This document shows, one piece after another, positions 10,980-24,063 of a stretch of 64,000 bases of DNA; position 1 is the stretch's first letter, and each line of letters starts with the position of its first letter. A model generated the notes under the pieces. That model did no database searches. It saw nothing but the letters and a program-made list of their open reading frames with translations, and was not told where the DNA came from. The DNA comes from Incurvaria masculella (Eukaryota > Arthropoda > Insecta > Lepidoptera > Incurvariidae). A program made the translations under genes and the position numbers. The stretch spans positions 16,563,687 to 16,627,686 of the forward strand of contig OX335654.1 in NCBI GenBank assembly GCA_946894095.1, in the 5' to 3' direction.

Positions 10980-12219
10980 GTGCGATGCAGCTGTGCATAG
11001 GGCGGCCCGTCCAGGGATCTAAGTAGATATTGCCTAAATTCTGATGGATATTAAATAGGTAATATAACTGCGCTGCTGTAGCACAGAATAAGTGATTGAC
11101 TGTAGTAAGACTAAAAGAACATATCAATATTCTATTAACATAAATTATACTTCACAGGAAGTAATACCACAGAATTGACGAGGCATTATTGGTATTTCAA
11201 TCTTAATTTCATACAAGTATTCCGTCGATGTGATTATTATTAAATTTGCTAATTTCTAAATGATTTCAAAAATATTTATTTTTAATGATTCAGATAATGT
11301 TAAAATATGTCAAAAATGAGGAGGGAACAAAGAAAGAATCGTGAAAACATGAGATACACCATTTTTCCAACGAACTAACTATATTATGTGGCGCACGTGT
11401 TTCATGGAATGTGGCACTCGGTGAGTTTACGGCCAAGGCCGAAATTATATTCTCATCAGCACAACAATGTGATTCACGCGCGCTGCAATTTGCAAAATAA
11501 CACATGTCGGGTGGATAGGACATCTGTCGACCACGCTATTTATCTGCCTCTATTACGTGTGTGGGTCGCTCATTAGTTTTTCGTACGGAATAATCTGGAT
11601 TTAGCTCCCTGTGTCATGGGTTCTTCGGACGGCATTTGCTGGATTTAGCTCCCTGCCTCATTAGTTTTTCGTACGGCATAATCTGAAATTGATTAATTCC
11701 GGAATATCCCCTACACAATTGGGGTCCTAATTGAGGACGTAACAAGGCTCGTGTCAAGCCGATCTTACCCATCTGGCATACTTCCAAATGCATGTAGTAA
11801 ATGTGCTCTGGCTTCTATCCCTTTTCATATTGTTATTGTGCGAAAATGTGTGAAAATAGTTATAGCTGAAGATATATTTCATTTCATGTATTTAAACATT
11901 TTGGATAGTCAAAGTACCGCTACAAACAAAGTTACTTCAAAAACTGAATTATCGGCGGACTCGATAAATTCAGCAAAGAAACTTTTCGAGTTTTCCGTCC
12001 ACAGTAATGAAATACAAACTCAGACTCTAACTTCTACTTCTAAACCATTTTTGGTAGAACAGATTAAGTTTTAATAAAAAATAACAGATCACTCATTTAT
12101 CTTTACGATTATCTTTACGGTATCTTGTGTCGAAAACCATGGACTTGAATGCCAGGTTACGCACAACTTTATTTGGTTCGACACCCATATATAACCCTCC
12201 CTTATATACTAGGCAGATA
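10980..12219. other. Unassigned sequence with local duplication
   Basis: 11571-11700 contains a direct repeat of ATTAGTTTTTCGTACGG...ATAATCTG and of GGATTTAGCTCCCTG. A 107-codon frame at 11751-12074 is unbroken but unrecognised; no splice or codon signal supports it. Confidence 0.4.
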
Positions 12220-12370
12220 TATAAACCTGACAAAGTTGGTATCACCTACCATACCACCGCATTGAATAGAAGTTGGTCAAAATCGCAATGCGTTTTCCAT
12301 CAAGTTCCGAGTAACGTTTAGGTACCTCGCTTTTATGTGGTGTAATGGGCTAATATCATAATGTTATAAT
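12220..12370 (+). mobile_element. Degenerate SINE (family H) fragment
   Basis: Matches the SINE body in scattered blocks (ACCGCATTGAATAGAAG, TTTTCCATCAAGTT, GTAATGGGCTAATATCATAA). Strongly diverged. Confidence 0.5.
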
Positions 12371-12383
12371 TTCCAGTTGTATC

Positions 12384-12511
12384 AAAACCGGCCAAGTGCG
12401 AGTCCGACTCGCTTATTATTATATATTTTTTTCATTACGGTTCATGAGATGCAGCGTTGCGACAGACGGATGGACAGTGAAGGCTTAGTGATAGGGTTCC
12501 ATTGCCACCCT
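12384..12511 (+). mobile_element. Internally deleted family A MITE
   Basis: Left end AAAACCGGCCAAGTGCGAGT and part of the right half (GACAGACGGATGGACAG...TAGTGATAGGGTTCC) survive; the middle third and the terminal GGTACGGAACCC are lost. Confidence 0.75.
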
Positions 12512-13129
12512 GTCCTTATTTATATGGTGTAGGCGTAGCCACTTTTACATTTTTTTTATGAAATACCGTTATGGGTGGCTGTGCTGAGGGACATAAGGTG
12601 CTCAGAAAAGCCAAATCCACCTAACCTCGCGAAACCAAGGTCAGCGAGGCACCATACCAGCGGATTTGCGAACTATCGCTGAGCAATCGAGCTTGGAAGA
12701 CTCCCACGCATACATGTGCAGCAGCGCCGGCGAGTGAATTCGCTTACTGATTTTCTCGAGTGCCGACGACTTCACAGGACGCTATTGAGCGCAACGCCAT
12801 TCGATGTTCCACGTCACTAATTCGTAATCGAAATATGTAGGTACAGTTAGACGTTTTCCACTAACTTGTGGCTTCGATTTAAACGATATAAAGCTCGACT
12901 TTTTGCCCCACACTTTCGATCGCACGCAGTCATATACACCCTCTCATATCCTCTCACACACACATACACTACACATACATACATCACACACGAAGGTACC
13001 GATTTTTCTTTTTTTCAATTTTTTTATTTTTTCTTTTTCACTCTCATATATCCACTCTCCTTCTCGTCATTAATGTACCCTGTCCATAGGCGCCTAATTT
13101 AAGTAATTGTTTTGAAAGGATTCTGAAAG
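12512..13129. other. Unassigned sequence with CA-rich microsatellite
   Basis: 12952-12993 is a CACA/CATA-rich simple repeat. No gene seen. Confidence 0.45.
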
Positions 13130-13324
13130 GGGTGTACTGAAAACCAGCTTAGCAGCGAGAGCTGCGTACCGGCTGAGTGCATACCTATTTAGCGCAGCAC
13201 TTACATCTTAATGCATGTTTTTATGTTATAAGTTTCTCTTTTTTATTATGTCTTGTTTATTGTTGTTTTATGTATATTGTTGTTATGCGCTAAATAAACG
13301 ATTTGATTTGATTTGATTTGATTT
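13130..13324 (+). mobile_element. Retroposon 3' end with (GATTT)n tail
   Basis: Ends with TGCGCTAAATAAACGATTT followed by GATTT repeats at 13300-13324. A tandem pentamer tail preceded by AATAAA is typical of LINE/SINE 3' ends. The class is not determined. Confidence 0.5.
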
Positions 13325-13613
13325 TCGAGTTTCGATCGCTGCTCCCTTCCTTCCATGCTCGCTGTTTCCACCTAATCATCAAAATGTTGTGTTTAACCAG
13401 TGATTCACATCCTATATTTATGTAAACTCTGAACCACGTATTGTCATAGTAGTATTATTTGTTCCAATGCTTTATGTTATGGCTCCATCCATGACTATGA
13501 GGATGAGTGGCTGGGTGTCTGTCATACGGTGTAGTAAGTCCAAGCATAATCAGCGTTGTGACACAACATAAATGATTGATTAACCACCATCGTAATATGT
13601 TCGCAATCATCAA

Positions 13614-14081
13614 GGGCTCTGTTCGGGCTGCTTGCTCTGAGCCACTCTGAGCAGGAAAGTGCAAGAAAAAGCGTTTTGGCTAACGGAATGACAGTTCTGT
13701 GTACCTACCTCGGCCGTTTTCGCCGAACAATAGAACTGTTCGGAATCGCTTGGAATCACTCCTTTCTGTTCTATCATGCGAAATGGAATCGCGGAACGGA
13801 ATCAAAACTTTCAGCTGTCAGCGAGTTTAATCGCTCGTTATTTGTCTTTCGACAAATCGTTTGATTGTGCGTTTGATGTTGTTGATAATCTTTTGCGACT
13901 TTGCGATGACCGAGATTTTGACTTGAGATTATTTGCACCAGCCAATGGAATGGATGTCAAATGGTTGAGGCGTTCGGGCTGTCGGAGCATGAATCTTGCA
14001 CCGTGCTGTTCCGCCTGGTTCTGTTCTGTACCGAACGGAATGGAACCGTTCCGCGGAGCAATAGCCCGAACAGAGCTTAGG
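13614..14081. mobile_element. Putative TIR element, ~468 bp
   Basis: GCTCTGTTCGGGCT at 13616 is inverted at AGCCCGAACAGAGC (ending ~14080). The interior is rich in GGAAC/GTTCC-type motifs. Open frames of 147 and 85 codons on opposite strands overlap this element and are probably fortuitous. Confidence 0.6.
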
Positions 14082-14747
14082 CTAAGGTTGAACAAAACTT
14101 GGAACTATATTCCTTATCGCGTGTTTGGCGGATGGCGGCTGCACGGGAAGAATTGTCCTAGTGACACTTTTGCCGTCACAGACCCGTCAATCTATATTAT
14201 TTTACGGCTGAAACGATGACACCGTTACCTGTCTCTTTCTTCGCATGTATTTTTCTTAGTGAAAAAAATGACAGGCATTAGTGTCAATATCCCGGCCGTA
14301 ATGCAATACAATGCGTTGGGGTAGAAATGCAAAGGAAGCGCTCTGGAGCAGTATGCGTCCATTTAAAAAATAGGCGGCTACCGTTTTAAGCGCAATCTCG
14401 CGTTTATTATTTATTTATTTATTATATATTTATTTATTTGGAAAAGCAACCAGGTACAGACATGATTAACATACAAAGACAATTTAATATTAATTAACTA
14501 GATATGTACCCAGCACCGCATTTCACATAATATAAAAAAATAATAGGGCTTATTATTTCAGAAAGAAAAACAAATATATCATCAAGATAGTCATAAAATA
14601 AGATGTAAGTTAACAATAAAACAAAATATAACTGAAGGTTGCAAAGTTTCCACTTTACGACTGGCGCTAGTGAAATGTTATTCCATCCAACTTTGAAGGT
14701 TGAGGTTAAATATTTGTGCCACTGATATTAAGTCTAATAAGATATTT
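14082..14747. other. Unassigned sequence with (TTTA)n
   Basis: A TTTA-type simple repeat lies at about 14402-14440. Nothing else recognised. Confidence 0.45.
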
Positions 14748-14810
14748 GTCGTTCGTGGTTCGGACCCCACGTAAAACCGTAGGTTTCCTTTCTTACTAAC
14801 GAATTGCTTA
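14748..14810 (+). mobile_element. SINE (family H) body fragment
   Basis: CGTGGTTCGGACCCCACGTAA and the following TGTAGG-like block match the start of the SINE body. Confidence 0.55.
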
Positions 14811-15171
14811 CTTAGTGAGAAATTGATGACACATAATTCAATAAGAATACATAATGGCAAGCGGCTATACATATTTACCGAAGAATAAGTCAATAGTATA
14901 CAATGGGCCATAGTCTTGTAATTGCCGGATGGACGGTTTTTGTTTTTCCACTAATTTGATTGCTAAAGCCGATTGGCAAGGTAGGTCCTCACATCGACGT
15001 ATGTTTTTTCTGTGGTAGGGTTTCACCTATGAGCCATTCGATAACATTAGATAATGAAAAAACATGAGAATCGGTCAGGAATCGATTTACATAATTAATT
15101 GATTCGATGTGTTTGGTCAGTGGTCAGCAATGCCATATTGCACCGATTCGATTCATGTGGCTATCTATATA
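14811..15171. other. Unassigned sequence
   Basis: AT-rich; nothing recognised. Confidence 0.45.
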
Positions 15172-15173
15172 TA

Positions 15174-15523
15174 GGGTTTTCCAATAAGAGGTGTTATTTG
15201 TGATTTAACACCTTGCGACTTCTTCCTTTGGGGCCACGTGAAAGAGAAGGTCTACGCCATTAGCCCAGCTTCGATTCAAGACCTCAAAGATGGAATTCGT
15301 GAGGCTATCGAGGACATAGGGCAGCCACTTTGCGATTTGGTTATGGAAAATTTCATGAAAAGGATATGGTCCTGTAAGCTTGGTCGGTGGTCATTTGCCT
15401 GATGTTATTTTCCACTATTAACGGCATACCTTCTTCTTTATAATGTAATAAACATCCGATCATTTATATTAAAAAATGGCATTTTTCTTTGTATATAAAA
15501 TAACACCTCTTATTGGAAAACCC
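15174..15523 (+). mobile_element. Internally deleted mariner/Tc1-type element, 350 bp
   Basis: Perfect 26 bp terminal inverted repeats (left end GGGTTTTCCAATAAGAGGTG), flanked by TA at 15172-15173 and 15524-15525, the target duplication of the IS630/Tc1/mariner superfamily. Only the last part of the transposase remains. Perfect ends imply recent mobilisation by a related transposase. Confidence 0.93.
15199..15402 (+). pseudogene. Mariner-superfamily transposase, C-terminal remnant
   Basis: An open frame of 67 codons ending in TGA at 15400-15402 reads CDLTPCDFFLWGHVKEKVYA and then continues with DLKDGIREAIEDI. The 'LTPCDFFLWG' block is the region around the third catalytic acidic residue in mariner-like transposases (family knowledge), followed by the C-terminal helix region. 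The N-terminal DNA-binding domain and the first two catalytic acidic residues are absent, so the product cannot be active. The frame begins almost at the left TIR, which shows that an internal deletion joined the TIR to the 3' end of the gene. Subfamily not assigned. Confidence 0.88.
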
Positions 15524-15525
15524 TA

Positions 15526-17206
15526 TAGTACCATTTCTTATTCTGTGGCTGTATCTATTCGAAATGCTTTATTTCCGGACACGGATTCGACTTCGCCTGC
15601 GCTAAAGTCCGAAGAACAGCAGTCGGTTTTTCATCGACGACCTCGTACCCTATATATTGGTGCATATTAAAGAATCAACGTAGATGCAAACCAAAATTGA
15701 GTAAGTGTTTCGCAAGTTGTAAGGAGCAGACGCAAACAGACATAAACCAGATTTTGGTTTAATTAAAAGTGTCAGTGATAGTGATGATGTTGAGCCCACC
15801 ACACTGCATTTCCGAAGAAACTGGATAAAATGCAGGGATCTACGGAACTAGAAAACATTCATGTATTTAGCCTATGCAGTCACTATGAAATGCCCACGCC
15901 CCGACCGCGTTAAATTCCAACTAACCAAAAAAAATGTTTCTCCGTGACTTATCTCGTATTTAGCCCCACTGCTCATTCTTCGGGTAATTAAGCGTGATCG
16001 TAAGTAGCCTATAATTGGAAGAATCAACATATACGTACACAGGTATCAATGGCATTCGAGTAAGTAAACAGTTTCCAAGTTATGAGAATATATACAAACA
16101 GAAAGACAAACGGACATCGATTTTAAAATAAGTCATGAGATTAAGTTGATTGTCACTGACTGGACCAAGGTTGATTTTTGCTATTTTCGTTTCGTGGTGT
16201 TAGTTTTAATCCCAGGGATTGAGATTTAGTTTGGTTAAAGATATAACAGCATTGAGGATTTGTCCAGAATAGAGAAAGGAAGCATGATGTGTGCAACCAC
16301 AGCCAATCAACGCAATTCAATCCCCGCAAACAGGATGTCGTGACACGCGGCTGTGATGATCAAACAAGATGGACTTGTTGTCAACAAACCGAGGTTCTCT
16401 GTTATTACAGTCTAGACTAGAACTGTTAATAAAACTATCCTACGTTTGTTTTCAATTAGAATTACGAGTATGTTTATTATAAAGATCGTAGTAGAGAATG
16501 TGTGAGAACTTTTATAATCAATATGCGTGAAATTACTCGTTTTGTAACACAGTAGAAATCATGAAATGTTTTCTTCAAACACAAGTGATCAGTTTCCTTT
16601 GAAACTCCACTAACATTTGATTGAGCTATATCAAGAAATGAAGCAGTTTAAACTGACCCATTATAAATACCTTATTGTTAAACTAAAGCACTAATGCCCT
16701 ATTAGAATAAAGATATCATAGTATCTACTTAAACTTTATTTTTTTGTATGGACTTTGTTCGATTCAGAACCAATTTAATAAGCATGTAATAAGATTTTCG
16801 GAGATTTGATTCACGGGTTGTTCGTTTCTACTGTTAGATCATTTGTGTCATTACTTCTGTCGGCTATTTGTGCGTCAAATGCAATACTTAACATATAAAT
16901 GATTCCCCACAACTAAAACAGAAAATAATAACTAAATGACTAAATGCTAAACGCATGCAGATAGTAGTTGACATTAAAATACGCTAAAGTGGCATTGTTA
17001 AAACTAGGTATCAAATGTCTAGACTCTACCACCTTGACACATTTAATCTGTTTATTGAAGTCACGGGAGCGAGACGTTAGTAAAAAATGTGCAGAATGTC
17101 CAAGAAAATGTGGACAATTGGAGGAGCTCTTTAGATATCTTGATAACATTGTTCATCTGCTGTCAACTGAATCAATAGTACTTGCGTAGATGTTTATGGT
17201 CCTAGG
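15526..17206. other. Unassigned sequence, about 1.7 kb
   Basis: No convincing gene. A frame at 16968-17189 (73 codons, Cys-rich CAECPRKC segment) was noted, without supporting splice sites or family. Confidence 0.4.
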
Positions 17207-17330
17207 TGGCTCATAAAGGAAAGGTCCTGGCATGGCACCAAATTCCTTCGGGAATGTGGTGTATTGGGCTAATATCATAACGGTAGTTGTGTGGTATTAG
17301 CCATCCATGTCGGGTTGCATAAAAAAAAAG
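17207..17330 (+). mobile_element. SINE (family H), 3' half
   Basis: CTCATAAAGGAAAGGTCCTGG through the poly-A at 17321-17330 closely matches the 3' half of the copies at 9720 and 38687, so it is 5'-truncated, as in target-primed reverse transcription. Confidence 0.85.
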
Positions 17331-17515
17331 GTAGTAGGTGGTAGGATAAGGCCTGGTCGTTTCGGTGCCAGCGCAATGAATTAAAGACGCTATAAATGGC
17401 AATGTTCATTGTTTCTGTTTTCCATTTATGTAGTTCATTATAGCCTTCCTCAATCCGGTCATATCATCTACATTTCTCCTTTCGGAATTGGTGTAATTGG
17501 CTAAACATTTATTTT
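17331..17515 (+). mobile_element. Degenerate SINE (family H) fragment
   Basis: Contains GGTAGGATAAGGCC, GTTTTCCATTTATG and GTGTAATTGGCTAA, in the same order as the SINE body. An older copy immediately 3' of the younger one. Confidence 0.5.
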
Positions 17516-18036
17516 CTTTATTGTGTGGATAATACCACATTATCTACTACCCCGTTATCGCCAAGCTACGACTTCTTTTTTTAATGACAAATAATTGGAT
17601 GTGAAAAAATAATTTTGAATTTGACTCATGTGATCAAACTTCGTCGAATTCATTTAGTCAGATGGTCGGAAGACACGTTCCGCTTGTGACACGTGCGATC
17701 ACTTTTGGAGATCGTGGTATGTTGTACATCAATTGAGTCTTCAAGATAAATATAATTTCCTCTGTGGTTCCGTCAACATTTATTGGAGGAGTCAAGTGGT
17801 GGATGACATCCCGTCCGATCGCTTTGGCATCCAGGATCGACTGATTCTGACATTGAGACATACAATGTTATAGTCGTGCTCAATGAATGCGTCGATGACT
17901 ACTATTGTTTCTTTTTTGACTCATGTTTGATTTTATTAATTATGTAGTTTTATATTAACTTCATTGTAAAATAAAGTGAAAATACATTTGCTGAAAGGAT
18001 TAATCAATTAAACTTTAAAATTATTGTAATAATCAC
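17516..18036. other. Unassigned sequence
   Basis: Nothing recognised. Confidence 0.45.
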
Positions 18037-18040
18037 TTAA

Positions 18041-18582
18041 GGTGGCCCATCCCGCTCATCTCCCCATACAAAAGGGGAAAGAAGATCACGCCCATATTTC
18101 TTGTCAGAGATCCAAACTTTTGCTCAAAATAGCTTTATTTGATCGAACTAGATGTCTGATGACCATTGGTATTGTAAAATTGTGTTTGGTTTCTAAGTTA
18201 TAAGGTCCGAAAGTTCGCATTTTTCGCGCGTTTTATACAATAACTTTGGAGGTGGATTACGCAATGATTAAGTAAGAACATCTTAAAAAGATTAGTCATC
18301 AGACATAGCTTATTTAATCAAGATTTATAATCTATTAGGTTTTTGTTCCAATTTTTACTGCAGCGGTCGTGGTTTACTTTTAGCTATAAGTCGTTTTTAA
18401 ATTAAAATTTTCGTAAATCTTACCAAATCATACACTATGCACATTGTCTTTTTTGTGGACATGTTGCATCTTCCTCATCACGGAGCCTGTCTTATTCTTT
18501 GAAACAGAGAAGGTCCCAGAGCGCAACAGCACGGTTTTGTACCGTGCCCGCGAATGAGTTAGGCCCGCCGGGTTGGGCCACC
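18041..18582 (-). mobile_element. Family C MITE, 542 bp, TTAA duplication
   Basis: TTAA at 18037-18040 and 18583-18586. Ends GGTGGCCCATCCCGC and TTGGGCCACC are imperfect inverted repeats. Exactly 542 bp, like the copies at 35348 and 60779, and close in sequence. Confidence 0.92.
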
Positions 18583-18654
18583 TTAACGCTAAGTACTATA
18601 TCAAGGTGTATTTCTGTCTCTTACAACGACGATCGATGGTAGTGACCTCACTTC

Positions 18655-18830
18655 AGAGGGTCATTCAGGTAAAAGTGAATTCGAGCTCGGGAGTAAATTA
18701 ACCTAAAAGTGGCTGAAAAACTGTTATTTTACCTTCCAAAATATTCATAGGACAAACCAGTTTTTTACAAAAATAAAATTACGTTAAAAAGTGCGGAAAC
18801 CTATTTATAAAAAAAAAGTTGAGTTGAGTG
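18655..18830 (+). mobile_element. Family J MITE, left part
   Basis: CATTCAGGTAAAAGTGAATTC ... AACCTAAAAGT matches the left part of the foldback element at 42001-42245; the right inverted arm is missing. Confidence 0.65.
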
Positions 18831-20584
18831 TGTATTTATATTTCCGCTTTAAGAAATAAAAATAAAATTGTTTATAAAAAACCTGTTTTTTTGGGATAAT
18901 CATTCAATATATTCCCAACTGTAGCAAATTCAGTCCATTCCTTCAATCATCGCAATATCTGCTCTCTCTCTTACTCTTCATCCATCTCGCGGATGGATGT
19001 ATCCGCGTCGCTTTTAGTCTATCTTCCATCTTGAAGCCTGCATTTTGTTTCTTGAATATTACCATTTGATGATTGCTGCGTGAACAAATACACTCCTTAA
19101 TTTGTGATCCTCAATCAGGAGTTGTTTTTGTTATTTTCTGACCTTTTCGGACATCTACTGGACGCTGACATAATCAAAGTGTTTGGGTTGTAGTCTTAAT
19201 GAGTCACCGTTTATGACTTCAATCTACCAGGATTGGTAGAAAGTCCATGTGTATTACCATGGAATTGTATTTTTATCGGGAGTTATCCCATCATGACGTT
19301 TGTCAATGACCCAGTACCGCTTCCGTGTATTGCCTACGCGGCTGTCTATTTAACGTGATAGTTTTTATGGGATATCAATATGGGAAGATAGATGTACTCC
19401 TCTGAAAACGCTCTGCCATTCTTCAACATGAGTTTTTTGACCTGAAAGTGTAATAATCGGACCTCCATTGACGGAAACCACGTTATTGAAAAACAGCAAG
19501 GTTTCAATCCAACTATCAGCACTGTACTGTTATTATGCATCTTACAGAGGTAGAATCAATATATTCAGTAGTTCCGCCCAACCGCATACCTAAGACATCG
19601 ATATTCAAAAATATGGTAATCTTGTTACGCTAAAAAAAATACATAGGAAGTAAGTATTGAATGAGGTATATTTGGGAACCTAGACTTCTAACTTCTAACA
19701 GCGCTGTGATAAATTTTAGCTCAAAAAATATACCATGTCATGATACGATACGATTCAAATACAGGCAAACATTGAGTTAATGTTTTTAAACAGTTTTCGA
19801 GGTCCCGTTAATTTGTCGTGATTCTAGAACTGATATTTTTGTACATGTATTCTCGTGTTCTTTTTAATTCTCGGTGGAACGTATATATAACAAAAAGTTG
19901 TATTCCAGAAAATATATATTATTTATTAGAAAGTGGCATAATGTACCTAATAATTGTATAGGTACTGTCACAATACGCTTATTTGCTCTCTTAAATTTAT
20001 ATGTAACAGTTATATATAAGTTAAAAATAAAAATTAAACTCTCAATGTTTACATATTAACTCAATGAAGACAACTCAACGAATGGAACAAACCCAAGAAT
20101 CTCGTGCATCTATTTAGTATTTAGCGATACTACTGGACCCGGCCAGGGTCAAGTTGAGCCAATTCAACGTCTGCGCTTTCCTCGACTCGCTGCGGCAATG
20201 ATTCACCTCTGTGTTGGTACTAATGGTAGGAACACTAGAAGTTCTCACACGAGTGTTCGACACAACGACCAGCAATTTTCTATGAAGAAAAATATAATGT
20301 CTACATTTTTTGTCACCGACGAAAGTGAATTTTAAAATTGACCCTACTGGAGGTTGATTTGGCTGAGAACAATGCCGCTTATGCGAGCCTCATGACTCGT
20401 TGGAGGTTCCATGTTTAGCCCAAAAGACCCCTCGATATAGTAATCGATTGTGGTCCTGCATTTTTTTGAACTGGTCAAGTTTATCATTTGATCTTCTTTC
20501 ATCTTCCGTAGCCTTGAACGCTCTTCGATTCAGGATTCAACATGACCTTTGCGGACGTTAGTTCACGGAGCACTAATTCCATCC
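18831..20584. other. Unassigned sequence, about 1.75 kb
   Basis: AT-rich. No gene, RNA or clear repeat recognised on either strand. Confidence 0.45.
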
Positions 20585-20869
20585 TCATCCAACGGTACGA
20601 ATAGGTATCGGTAGTGTCGTCATTGTAACTGGGTCGACTATCAGTGGATTATTGCAAAACAGAGACATTGAAGCCTGTTCGCCGGTTTCCAATGACGCAA
20701 CACTTGCATAGCGCTGCGCCGCGGGCGCTGCATGAGTGACGCCGGGCGTGGCGTCGATTGGCGTGGCGCGGCGTGGTGCAGCTTCACATCTCCGTCCACG
20801 ATATTTGCGTCTTGAGTCATCGCCGTCTTCGATACCCGGCCGGTCGAGCGAGATTGATTGATTGATCAC
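20585..20869 (-). other. Open frame in a GC-richer island, product unknown
   Basis: A 94-codon frame on the minus strand crosses a GC-rich patch (20700-20790). The C-terminal part (SLETGEQASMSLFCNNPL...) reads like ordinary protein, while the middle is Arg/Ala/Pro-rich and probably reflects base composition. No family recognised, no splice sites located. May be a gene remnant or chance. Confidence 0.2.
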
Positions 20870-21701
20870 TAAAACTTGCTACTCGTTCTAATGGGACTGA
20901 AGCCCTCAGTCTTAGTTTTACGCTCTTGAAAATGACCGATCGAAACACGTTTTGAATGGGGGATAAGCATACTAAAATGTGCCCAGCCGAGTCTACTTTT
21001 TTTTAATACTTTTTGCTTAAGGCATAAAGTTCAAAGTCTTCATATTATTTAATATCTCGAGCCACCGATTATTTTTTTAAAAGTTTGGTGAAAGTCAAGC
21101 CTTCAGTCCAGTTTTGTCCTTAACTGTGATCGTATTCTGTGCATCGTAAGTAGCGATATTTCGGTGTTCGCTCTGATTTATCAATATCCTGCATGTCTGT
21201 TACCAAAGACGTATTAGGGCTCAAAATTATTTCATCAAATTTAAATTAAGTAAGTATTAAATCCGCAAACGGAAAAGCGGGCCATTATTATTTCATCTAG
21301 ATCACAGGGATACCGAAGAATTTGTTGCGTGATATGGCGAAATATTGCTATTTGCGACGCACTTTATGCAATCAAAAGAACGTCAAAATTACACCGAAGT
21401 CTGATTAATTTTCAGTTTTACTTTCGATAAACTTTATCAGAAAGAAACGGTGGCACCGGAGATAAAATCATAAGCCGAGCATAACAATTAACCATGAGCA
21501 TTTTGAGCGTACGTAACTTGAGAAAGAAATGAACTCGGTGTCACACTATGTTCGCCATCAACAAACATTTCAAAACGTGATTCGACCGGTATGTCGCATT
21601 ACCCCTAGTCTAATTCTACTAACGCGTATCAAGTTTAAGTGAAGATAATATACCACTCCATATATTTGCGCCGTTTTGGGTGCTCAGGCCTCGAAAGACT
21701 C
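20870..21701. other. Unassigned sequence
   Basis: Nothing recognised. Confidence 0.45.
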
Positions 21702-21861
21702 AGCCCCGATTGCACGAAGAGACGGCCGAGTTAATCAATGTTCAAACACGTCACTTTTAGTGATCCGCATGGAGTTCCTTTCATTATGTCCATACAAAGT
21801 GACGTGTTTAATCGTAGGTTGACGTTGATTTTGATTTTTTGTCGTTTCGTCCACTTGGCCC
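21702..21861 (+). mobile_element. Family D MITE
   Basis: AGCCCCGATTGCACGAAGAG through CCACTTGGCCCT; ~160 bp, nearly the same as the copy at 36764. Confidence 0.88.
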
Positions 21862-23462
21862 TCATTCTTTTCCAAAAATATTTTAGAAAAAAATTAAGCC
21901 ATATCTGACTTGGGGTGGCAACGGCGCTTGGCCACGCTTGGGTGACGCCGCTGATGATCTCTGAAATTGCCGTCTCAGTGAATTGGTGCGAGAAAAGTCA
22001 AAGGTTGCGTAATTTTAGGTCAGTAGGTAGTATCTAATGCCTTAGCAGTCAGTGTCAGTAGATTGGTCTCTTATCGGAAACAGTTCGCCCGACAACCGTC
22101 TTCGAGAGCGCATGACAGATCAGAAATCCTTCAACAGGACTACAAAATCTACATAACGTTAGTCGGATTTAGGCTCCGCTCATTTAGGCATATCCTTAAC
22201 TTGTTTTAATATTTTCGTTTTATGGGATATTTGAAAAATATAGGGGCAAGTAAATTTTAAGCATCGATGGTCATTGATTAAAAAAATTCAAACTTATCAC
22301 ACACATATTAGGTGAAAGAAAATAAAAATAAATTTAAAAATTCTTCCCTTTGCTATGATGGCCTACGAACGCTGATATTGGAGCAACGTTAACGTTTTTC
22401 TAAAGACAATAAATGGCGAATACAATCCAAGCATTAGGAGTGCCTTATAATAAATCCTATTAATTATAAAAGTTCGTTATGATGGATAATATCCAACAGA
22501 ACCCACTATATCAATATCCAACTTTGCTCTAATATAATTAGGGCAATGTTTGCATTAAATGGTGACATTGATTTTTAATGAGTGCATCAATAAACATATT
22601 TTTGCGCACGCAATATTTATTAGACACGCAGATTAAGATGGAGCGGCTGTAATATAAAACAACCATGCGAACAACTGTAAAACCAATCAATTCACAGTCG
22701 CTAATAATGTATTGTGTTGTCAAGAAGACAACATGTAAATAAACAATGGTTTCTAATTACTAAATACTCAACCTCGAATAAGAAATAGATGACAAAGAAA
22801 CTACGCAAAAACATTTGTTTCAAAAGGGCAGGGTAATGTATTAGGCAGGCAGTCCACATAAACTTAGAAATAAAAATCGCTGGTGCGAGCACCAAAACAT
22901 TGCAGCGTGCTTCTGCGATTGCTACCGCGATAGGCTGTCAAAACAGTCAGTGTGTCAGTTTGAGTGAAGATACTTCACTCAAAATCGGGATTTCCTCTAC
23001 CGCATACCTTCATAGAGATAGTAACCCTTTAAATGGTTTGAAAAATGTATCGACTTTTAAAATATTAAAATGTTTGGTAGCAATCATATAAATCTTGAGT
23101 AGAGATACATTTGAACAGTGATGTCAAGAACGACCTTGATAGAGTTATTATTATGTAAAGCAATCTCTTTCCTGATCCTATCGTCATCCGTGTTGAAGTT
23201 CCGCACTGTGGCAATGTATCGACGACAATCTATTCAGAACATGCAACGAATAGCAACAATGGATTTGTAATTTATAAAAGTGCAAGACATAGATGGCAGT
23301 AGATGCGACACACGCTTGCGTCCATCTACCTAAACAAGTTAAGGGGAAGGGATACGGATAAAGTCACATTTGATCACAAGAGCAATTTTTTTTTTGGGTC
23401 AAAAACGAAACTATAGGAAATATCGACAGATCACTCAAAGGAGTCATGGGGTCGACTTTGAT
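21862..23462. other. Unassigned sequence, about 1.6 kb
   Basis: No gene recognised; AT-rich. Confidence 0.45.
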
Positions 23463-23716
23463 AAAACCGGCCAAGTGCGAGTCAGACTCGCGGACGAAGG
23501 GTTCCGTACCATCGTAAAAGATTTAACACGAGAAATCACGTAAATCTTTGAATTTTACCTATTTGTTGTTATAGCGACAAAACAAATACACACTCTGTGA
23601 AACTTTCAGACCAATTACGGTTCATGAGATACAGCCCTGAGACGAACGGACGGACGGACAGCAGAGGCTTAGTAATAGGGTTCCGTTGGCACCCTTTGGG
23701 TACGGAACCCTAAAAA
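23463..23716 (+). mobile_element. Family A MITE, short microsatellite
   Basis: Both ends present (AAAACCGGCCAAGTGCGAGT ... TACGGAACCCTAAAAA). The tract is only about three GACG units and a ~35 bp block in the middle is deleted. Confidence 0.9.
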
Positions 23717-24063
23717 CTAAAACTGCATTATGAATTAGATTAAAAAAAACCCTAAGTTACGCTGTACATTTTATTTTATTACAATGCGCTTCTAATAAAA
23801 TAAATGTGCTAGCATGGCATTTCCTGACAATGCAGCGTGATACGCTGTAATAGTTTATTAGAATAATACTTATATGTATTTTTACAAAAAATGTCACCTG
23901 GTTTGAACTGTGATAATTGGCAAAAATCCGGGTTAAAAATAATTTCAAACATGTTTAAATAGTACTGGCAATTGATTGTTTGTATGAAAATACAAAAGTT
24001 TAACGATACATATAATCAAAATGAAATACTGTGTTTGTTAATTGATTAGGTTCGAAAACTATA
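23717..24063. other. Unassigned sequence
   Basis: AT-rich; nothing recognised. Confidence 0.45.

Noticed and set aside
13776..14219. 147-codon frame as a gene.
   Set aside because: Lies across a TIR element with open frames on the other strand as well; no family resemblance.
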